Part shown: positions 59,472-64,000 of the stretch, piece after piece
Layout of the letters: the number at the start of each line of letters is the position of its first letter
Numbering within the stretch: the first letter of the stretch is position 1
NCBI GenBank assembly: GCA_964196195.1
Contig: CAXMSE010000034.1
Span: 78,157-142,156 of the forward strand
Source of the DNA: OFTM10 sp964196195
GTDB lineage: Bacteria > Actinomycetota > Acidimicrobiia > Acidimicrobiales > Aldehydirespiratoraceae
Direction: 5' to 3'
Length of the DNA: 64,000 bases
The notes under the pieces: model-generated
Told to the model about the DNA's origin: nothing
Database searches by the model: none
What the model saw: only the letters and a program-made list of their open reading frames with translations
Made by a program: the position numbers and the translations under genes

Positions 59472-60376
59472 CGCTCGCCCACGTCGCAGCCGGGCCGGGC
59501 CACACACCAGCGACACGCCGGGCCGGGCGCAGTGTTCGGCTCGCGATCGCGGCGTCGCACGTCGAGGATCTTGGTGATGCCGTCGACAGTTCGTGCTGCG
59601 GTGGAAAATAGCAGCGCCTCGGTTACATCTTCGGGCAGGAAGCGCCCCTGATCGAGGTAGTAGGTGGCGAGGCGGCGCGGTGGTGTGCCGAGCCGGATCG
59701 TTTCCACTAGGGCGTAGAAGCGAAGATCGTCGAGGTGTTGGGGAGCGAAGCCGCCGGTCTTGAGGTCGATGAGCACCTTTCCGGCCCGGTCGCCCTCGGC
59801 CTGGCCGAGAGCGAGGTCGACCTTGCCGCTGAGCACGAAGGTGTCGTGGATCTCGAGCCGGAGCCGACTTTCGGTGACGGGGCGCCACTGGGCCTTGAGT
59901 GGTGGCCAGCATTCGAGGAACTTGACTACCCGGTCGTTGGCTTCGGCTCTGAGTTCGGCCCGTTCCACCTCGCTGCAGGTCTGCAGCCAGTCGGCGAGTC
60001 CGTCGACCCCTTCTGAGAGGCGTGAGATCGATTCGTCGACCAGAACGAGGGGTTCGGGTTCGCGGCGCCAGTGGATCGAGAGCTCGATGGCCTTGTGGGC
60101 GATGGTGCCGCGAGCCAGGGGAACCGACCAGGCGAACTCCTCGTCGTCCTCGGCGAGGAAACGTCGTTCGCATCCCATCACCCGGCCAAGTAGGTGTTTC
60201 GAGACGAACATGGTGTCGCCCGCGAGCTCTTCCACGAGGGGCTCCAGCCCCTCCTCCAAAGTCCGCCTCAGTTCGTGACGGATGACGGCGTCGAACTGGG
60301 GGCGCTTCTCGCGGCTGGCGCCGAGTTGGGCCAGCACTTCCTGTTGGGCGGGGTTGAACTCGGGGGGGCTGTCCAC
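59426..60376 (-). CDS. PD-(D/E)xK nuclease family protein (RecB/Cas4-like fold with four-Cys site)
   Basis: A 316-residue protein. LSGKVDLALG and KVLIDLKTGGF give the D...DxK nuclease signature, with a preceding His/Glu in ARGTIAHKAIELSIHW. Four Cys, one early (residue 69, GCERRF) and three late (288, 291, 297 in CRWCVARPGC), match the iron-sulfur arrangement of AddB/Cas4-type nucleases. No helicase domain is present. No cas genes or CRISPR repeats are near, so a repair role is more likely. Confidence 0.82.
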   Translation of the reverse strand: MDSPPEFNPAQQEVLAQLGASREKRPQFDAVIRHELRRTLEEGLEPLVEELAGDTMFVSKHLLGRVMGCERRFLAEDDEEFAWSVPLARGTIAHKAIELSIHWRREPEPLVLVDESISRLSEGVDGLADWLQTCSEVERAELRAEANDRVVKFLECWPPLKAQWRPVTESRLRLEIHDTFVLSGKVDLALGQAEGDRAGKVLIDLKTGGFAPQHLDDLRFYALVETIRLGTPPRRLATYYLDQGRFLPEDVTEALLFSTAARTVDGITKILDVRRRDREPNTAPGPACRWCVARPGCDVGERYLSEGDEATGGADW

Positions 60377-60416
60377 CTCCTGAGACTGTCACACCCTCTT
60401 CTCATCATGGTGGTCG

Positions 60417-60725
60417 GTGGAAGCGACGACTCTTCGATTTGCTGCCGCGGCCCGTTCTCTCGGGCAAGCGGCGAGGCTGCGGTCTTTGACCGTGCCCGGG
60501 TTCAGGTCGCCGCCGGGTATTACCGAGGTTCACCGCACGATTCGGCGGCGGGCGGGCGTGCCGACGGTGGCGGTGAGGCTCAAGGGTCGACCCTGGTCGG
60601 CGGTTGTATCCGACATGATCGAGGGGGTGGTGGTTGCCAATGGACTCAGCGGAGCCAAGGCCGATCGGGCCCGCGCCGCCTTGTGGCTGGCGGTCGACGA
60701 TTCCGGGGAGCTGGCCGCGGCCTGA
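60417..60725 (+). CDS. Hypothetical small protein
   Basis: A 102-residue protein beginning with GTG, rich in Ala and Arg, with a segment FRSPPGITEVHRTIRRRAGVPTVAVRLKGRPWSAVVSDMIEGVVVANGL that looks like a conserved small helical/strand domain. Codon use is like its neighbours. I do not recognise a family. It is divergent from the nuclease gene 40 bases away. Confidence 0.6.
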   Translation: MEATTLRFAAAARSLGQAARLRSLTVPGFRSPPGITEVHRTIRRRAGVPTVAVRLKGRPWSAVVSDMIEGVVVANGLSGAKADRARAALWLAVDDSGELAAA

Positions 60726-60743
60726 GGCTCTGGCTGGCCGGTT

Positions 60744-60778
60744 GGTCAGGTCAGGTCAGGTCAGGTCAGGTCAGGTCA
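60744..60778. repeat. Tandem pentanucleotide repeat (GGTCA)7
   Basis: Seven perfect copies of GGTCA run from 60744 to 60778. On the minus strand this is TGACC repeated, and the first TGA is the stop codon of the decayed subtilase gene. Such short repeats vary in copy number by slippage; here changes would lie just after the stop and not alter the protein. Confidence 0.9.
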
Positions 60779-62134
60779 GCCCACGGGCTCGCCGGCGAAG
60801 CGCCACAGGAAGGCGGCCAGCTGGCCTCGGGTGACGGCACTGTCGGGGGTGGTGGGTGTCGTGCCGGTGGTGATTCCCTGATCCACCATCCAGGTGACAC
60901 CCGCTTCGTAGAACGCATCGGCAACCGTGTCGCTGAAGCCGGTGCCTTCGATCAGCTCGAGCGTTGCGGCCGGGCTGCGCGCCGTGGTGCCCTCACTGCT
61001 GTGGGCTTGCACCTGCACGGTGTAGACGCCGGCGGTGGCAGCCGTGGCGTCCCAGGCGAGTTCGAAGCGGCCTTCGGTCGGGTTGGCGGACCCGTTGGCA
61101 AGGGCCGCTGTCGGGTCGACTCGGCCCGTCTCGACCCATCCCAACGGAGAGGCAGATGTTTGCAAGGCGGCCTCCACGGCGGCAGGGGTGAGAGCGCCCT
61201 GGCTGGTGAGCAGGAGGCCGACCACGCCGGCGGTCCAAGGGGCCGCGAAGCTGGTGCCACAGACCGTGTTGTACGAGCCGGCCTGAAGGCCCTGGGTGCA
61301 GCCGGGAGCGGCGAGGTCGACCCAGTCGCCATGGCTGTTCCATTGGTAGCGGGCGAAGTTGGTGTCGTGGGCGGCCGTGCTGATGACGCCGTCGATGTTG
61401 GCGGGGTACCCCGGTGTTTCGGTGCCCTAGTTGCCGGCCGAAGCGATCACGATCACGTCACGACTCTGGGCGTAGGCGATCGCGGCGCTCAGCACGCTCG
61501 AGTTGGTCTGGCCACCGAAGCTCAGGTTGAGGATGTCTGCGCCCTGATCCACCGCCCACACGATCCCCGATGCTGCGCTCGACCAGAGAACCGAGCCGTA
61601 TTGATCGGCGACCTGAACGGGAAGGATCGAACAGTTGGGGCAGGCCCGCGCGGTGCCGTGACCGAGAAGGTCGATGGTGGGGTCACCACCGGTGAAGCTG
61701 ACGCCCGGCAGAAGACGATCTCCGAACTCGGCATGGGGGGTGACACCTGAGTCGAGAACCGCGATCACGATGTCGGCGCTGCCGAGCGTGGTGTCCCAGG
61801 CGGTCTCCATCCCGGTGATCTGATGCTCCCACTGATCTGGGTAGTCGGGGTCGGTCGCCTCCAAGAAGAGCTCCGAGAATCCATCCATCTCGACGCTGCC
61901 GACCGACGGATTACTCATCAGGTCGAAGTTGCCGACGAGGTCGGTCACCACCACCTGGAATGTGGGAGCCTCGCCATGGTGAGCGCAATTGCCGATGCCA
62001 GAGTGGTCAAGCGTCGCGGAATCGAGTTCCGAGTCCTCATGCTTCTGGCAACGGAGGAGGCGAATCCAGTCCTGACGCGTTGAATCCGTGTGAATCATGA
62101 GGTTGCGCGGGGGTAACCGGTGCGTCGTGTCCAA
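60776..62134 (-). pseudogene. Subtilisin-family serine protease with C-terminal SLH domain, interrupted by TAG
   Basis: The frame encodes a subtilase: catalytic Asp in VIAVLDSGVTP, His in LLGHGTA, an ASAGN box, and Ser in CGTSFAAPWTAGVVGLLL, followed by an S-layer-homology-like C terminus (FSDTVADAFYEAGVTWMVDQGITTGT...TRGQLAAFLWRFAGE). A TAG (61427-61429) directly after ASAGN stops translation before the Ser region; the frame is otherwise open on both sides. GHGTA is joined directly to CPNCSILPVQV, lacking the roughly 20 residues of the helix after the catalytic His. No signal peptide is found at the 5' end. It is read as a doubly damaged gene; the true original start is unclear. Confidence 0.8.
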
Positions 62135-62183
62135 TGTCCCTAACCAGACAGGGACCTACTCCCCGGCGCTACCGTGACCTGAG

Positions 62184-62269
62184 GCCCGGGTGGCGAAACA
62201 GGCAGACGCAGGGGGCTTAAACCCCCCAGGTCCTTCGGGATCGTGCGGGTTCGAATCCCGCCCCGGGCA
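62184..62269 (+). tRNA. tRNA-Leu (anticodon TAA)
   Basis: A class II tRNA of 86 bases: acceptor GCCCGGG pairs with CCCGGGC, anticodon loop CTTAAAC with TAA at 62218-62220, a long variable arm (GGTCCTTCGGGATC region), T-loop TTCGAAT, and discriminator A. CCA is not encoded, unlike the tRNA-Gln in this window. Confidence 0.96.
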
Positions 62270-62293
62270 CGCTCTGACCAGGAGTTTTGGTTA

Positions 62294-62809
62294 TTACGCC
62301 GATGGGACGTCGACTCGCTGGAGCCACACCGGTTCCGTCACGCCCTTCACGGTGACCGGCCCGATCGGGCTCAACCGCAGGGCGGGCAATGGCTCTCCTG
62401 ACGCATTGATGACGTCGTCGGACACCAACAACTCGCCGGGACCAGCAAGGCCGGAGACCCTGGTAGCGATGTTTATCGTCTGCCCTACCAGGTCGTTGCC
62501 TCGTTCGATCGCTTCGCCATGATGAAGTCCCATACGTATTGCCAACGGGAACCCCCTGTCGGCCCGGGCGTCGGCGATCGCCGTCATGAGTGAAACCGCG
62601 CCCACAAGACCCTCGAGGGCGGAGTCGAACCAGATCATCAAGCCATCGCCAAGCTCCTTGACGATGCGTCCGTCGCCATGCTTGTCCAATACCGAAAGGG
62701 TGATGTCGGTCTGCCGGTTGAGAAGCCCCAGAGCGGCCGCGTCGCCGACCACGTCGGTGTAGGCGGTGAACCCCACCAGATCGGTGAACAGGGCTGCACC
62801 CGTGATCAT
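62294..62809 (-). CDS. Class III adenylate/guanylate cyclase catalytic domain protein
   Basis: A 171-residue single cyclase homology domain: ALFTDLVGFTAYTD (first metal Asp), GRIVKELGDGLMIWFD (substrate Lys and second Asp), GLHHGEAIERGNDLVGQTINIATRVSGLAGPGELLVSDDV. No regulatory or membrane part is attached. The ATG overlaps the stop of the DUF4097-like gene by four bases, pointing to coupled expression. Confidence 0.88.
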   Translation of the reverse strand: MITGAALFTDLVGFTAYTDVVGDAAALGLLNRQTDITLSVLDKHGDGRIVKELGDGLMIWFDSALEGLVGAVSLMTAIADARADRGFPLAIRMGLHHGEAIERGNDLVGQTINIATRVSGLAGPGELLVSDDVINASGEPLPALRLSPIGPVTVKGVTEPVWLQRVDVPSA

Positions 62810-63354
62810 CGACTCGACACGTCGATTCGGCCGTTCTGCGACACCGCTCTGATCGTGCAGTCGTAACCTTCCGGACGGACCGCACCGCGTTGCTTGTCAT
62901 CGAGTCGGAACGGCATCGAACCAGTCGCCAAGTTGACGGCTATTTGTCCTGACACTGTCTCCGCGTCGACATCCGCGGCCAGAGCCATTTCGATCTCAAT
63001 ACGGCCGCTCTCGGAACGCACACGGCACTCACGGTCCGCGTGGCCGATGGTGACTTGGGCGGACTTTGTGCGGGCATCGACCGTGACTGCCTCCTTGATC
63101 GTGACGCGGCCCGACACCGTGGTGACCGCGACGGTGCCCACCGCGCCGTCCACATCACCTCGACCGGAGTCTGTCCCGATCACCAGGGCGGATCCGTTCG
63201 GCACCCTCACCACCAGACCTCCGTGTATGCCGCTGATGGTGGTGCGTTCGCCGTCTACCGTCACGTCGGCTCGGCCCTCCACTGCAACCTCGTCGCGATC
63301 TTCGGCTGTCACTCGCAGCTGCTGTGAACTGCCCGACACACGAACTGAAGTCAT
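62806..63354 (-). CDS. DUF4097-like beta-helical repeat protein
   Basis: A 182-residue protein of repeated short beta strands (VRVPNGSALVIGTDSGRGDVDGAVGTVAVTTVSGRVTIKEAVTVDARTKSAQVTIGHADRECRVRSESGRIEIEM). The recurrent S/T-x-S-G-R/D-V/I pattern is typical of DUF4097/adhesin-like solenoids. It has no signal peptide or membrane segment. The family role is not known. Coupled to the cyclase gene. Confidence 0.72.
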   Translation of the reverse strand: MTSVRVSGSSQQLRVTAEDRDEVAVEGRADVTVDGERTTISGIHGGLVVRVPNGSALVIGTDSGRGDVDGAVGTVAVTTVSGRVTIKEAVTVDARTKSAQVTIGHADRECRVRSESGRIEIEMALAADVDAETVSGQIAVNLATGSMPFRLDDKQRGAVRPEGYDCTIRAVSQNGRIDVSSR

Positions 63355-63455
63355 TCGGATCCCCGGATCTGCAGATCCTGACCGTATGACGCAGGCATGC
63401 TGTTCACAAGCAACTGTGCCAGGTGTCGCACCGCAGACCTCACCCCGTGTGGTCC

Positions 63456-64000
63456 TCAGCCTGTGTGAATCCGCGACCCTGCCTCATGGATGGCTCGAGT
63501 GCCGTGTCGGCTTGTCCAGGCCAGTATGAGGCGGTCGATACCAAGCGTGGCGAGGCGCTGGCGGTTGGGGTGTTCGGGGTGGAACCATTCCTCGGTGAGA
63601 GGCGATAGCAGGGTGACGATCAGCTCGCGTTCTCCCGCTGCGGCGCGGGCGGTGGCTACGAGGTCGTCGAGCGTTTCTTCATACCAGTGGAGGTTGACGC
63701 CGTCGGCAACACGTCCTGCCAAGGCAGCCATTTTGGGGCCGTTGGCCCCGACAATGATCGGTGGTGGGGTGGCGGGCCGGATGAAACCCGAGGCGCCGTC
63801 AAGGGTGAAGTGTTCGCCCGCCAGGTCGCTGTCGCCGCGCCAGATGTGTCTGATGACGTCGATGGCTTCGGTGAGGATGTGGCGTCGGCTCGGGGCCGGG
63901 TTGGCTTTGATGCCGAGCATCGTGAGCTCCTCGGCGTAGCCGGATTCGGGACCGGCCCCGGCGCCGAGTCCGAGTAGGGCTCGGCCGTTGGTGAGGTGTT
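63456..64000 (-). CDS. LLM class oxidoreductase, partial
   Basis: The last 181 codons of a luciferase-like monooxygenase-family protein; the 5' part lies beyond the right edge. The visible part reads HLTNGRALLGLGAGAGPESG and then MLGIKANPAPSRRHILTEAIDVIRHIW, GEHFTLDG, PPIIVGANGPKMAALAGRVADGVNLHWYEE. This is the usual F420/FMN-dependent LLM C-terminal half. Substrate unknown. Confidence 0.85.
   Translation of the reverse strand, partial: HLTNGRALLGLGAGAGPESGYAEELTMLGIKANPAPSRRHILTEAIDVIRHIWRGDSDLAGEHFTLDGASGFIRPATPPPIIVGANGPKMAALAGRVADGVNLHWYEETLDDLVATARAAAGERELIVTLLSPLTEEWFHPEHPNRQRLATLGIDRLILAWTSRHGTRAIHEAGSRIHTG

Noticed and set aside
59426..60376. Cas4 of a CRISPR system
   Set aside because: No repeat-spacer array or other cas gene was seen in the window.
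60194..61750. A 518-codon plus-strand frame over the nuclease and subtilase region
   Set aside because: It crosses a simple tandem repeat and lies antisense to clear motifs; the translation contains repeat-derived SGQVR units and no domain.

Overview
The window is a high-GC, densely coded chromosomal segment of an actinobacterium, most likely from the class Acidimicrobiia or a close relative. The grounds are the conserved actinobacterial gene order metG-tatD-rpf-ksgA-ispE ... glmU-prs-rplY-pth-mfd-mazG-eno-ftsB ... DUF501-ppx, two very short actinobacterial-type ribosomal proteins (bL37-like and bS22-like), LLM-class (F420-type) oxidoreductases, and an abundance of acyl-CoA catabolic genes. 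The placement is inferred from gene content; no 16S rRNA gene is present. No gene-free stretch exceeds about 300 bases.

Layout. 1-2 kb: a BMP-type ABC importer (lipoprotein plus ATPase cut by the left edge). 2-6 kb: a tightly overlapping minus-strand operon (ATP-grasp and CoA-binding subunits of an NDP-forming acyl-CoA synthetase, an ABM-domain protein, a queuosine-salvage protein), with a DCC-family thiol protein and bL37 upstream. 6-11 kb: an HD-domain gene remnant, a PHP protein, ychF, an acyl-ACP desaturase, small enzymes. 10.8-18.9 kb: rsmI, rmuC, metG, tatD, an Rpf-like muralytic enzyme, ksgA, ispE. 19-22 kb: bS22, then a secreted FN3-like protein, an ECF sigma factor and a membrane anti-sigma-like protein. 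22-31.5 kb: tRNA-Gln, a short glmU, prs, rplY, pth, mfd, a parvulin, mazG. 31.5-42.4 kb: eno and ftsB, then a block of about 7.6 kb (DrrAB-like ABC exporter and CoxD/CoxE/XdhC/MocA/CoxG-type maturation genes) that separates ftsB from its usual neighbours DUF501 and ppx. 42.4-45 kb: an LLM oxidoreductase, a DinB/TIGR03084-type protein and a peroxiredoxin-like gene with an in-frame UGA. 45-58 kb: a biotin-dependent acyl-CoA carboxylase/AtuA/TetR/enoyl-CoA hydratase/acyl-CoA dehydrogenase/nitronate monooxygenase operon, then a second group of beta-oxidation genes, a PhyH dioxygenase and an MFS transporter. 59-64 kb: a RecB-like nuclease, a decayed subtilase, tRNA-Leu, a DUF4097-like/nucleotidyl cyclase pair and an LLM oxidoreductase cut by the right edge.

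Most striking observation. The minus-strand gene at 42423-43070 carries a single in-frame TGA exactly where the first cysteine of a CPFC redox motif is expected, followed at the right distance by a stem-loop with a G near the start of its apical loop. This is the signature of a bacterial selenocysteine codon and SECIS element, so the gene is read as a UPFC selenoprotein rather than a broken gene. Other notable points are a sigma/anti-sigma/secreted-protein trio whose extracytoplasmic parts share one module, a GlmU without the catalytic part of its acetyltransferase domain, a REPIN-like nested palindrome before eno, and an operator/promoter arrangement that predicts a leaderless carboxylase operon.
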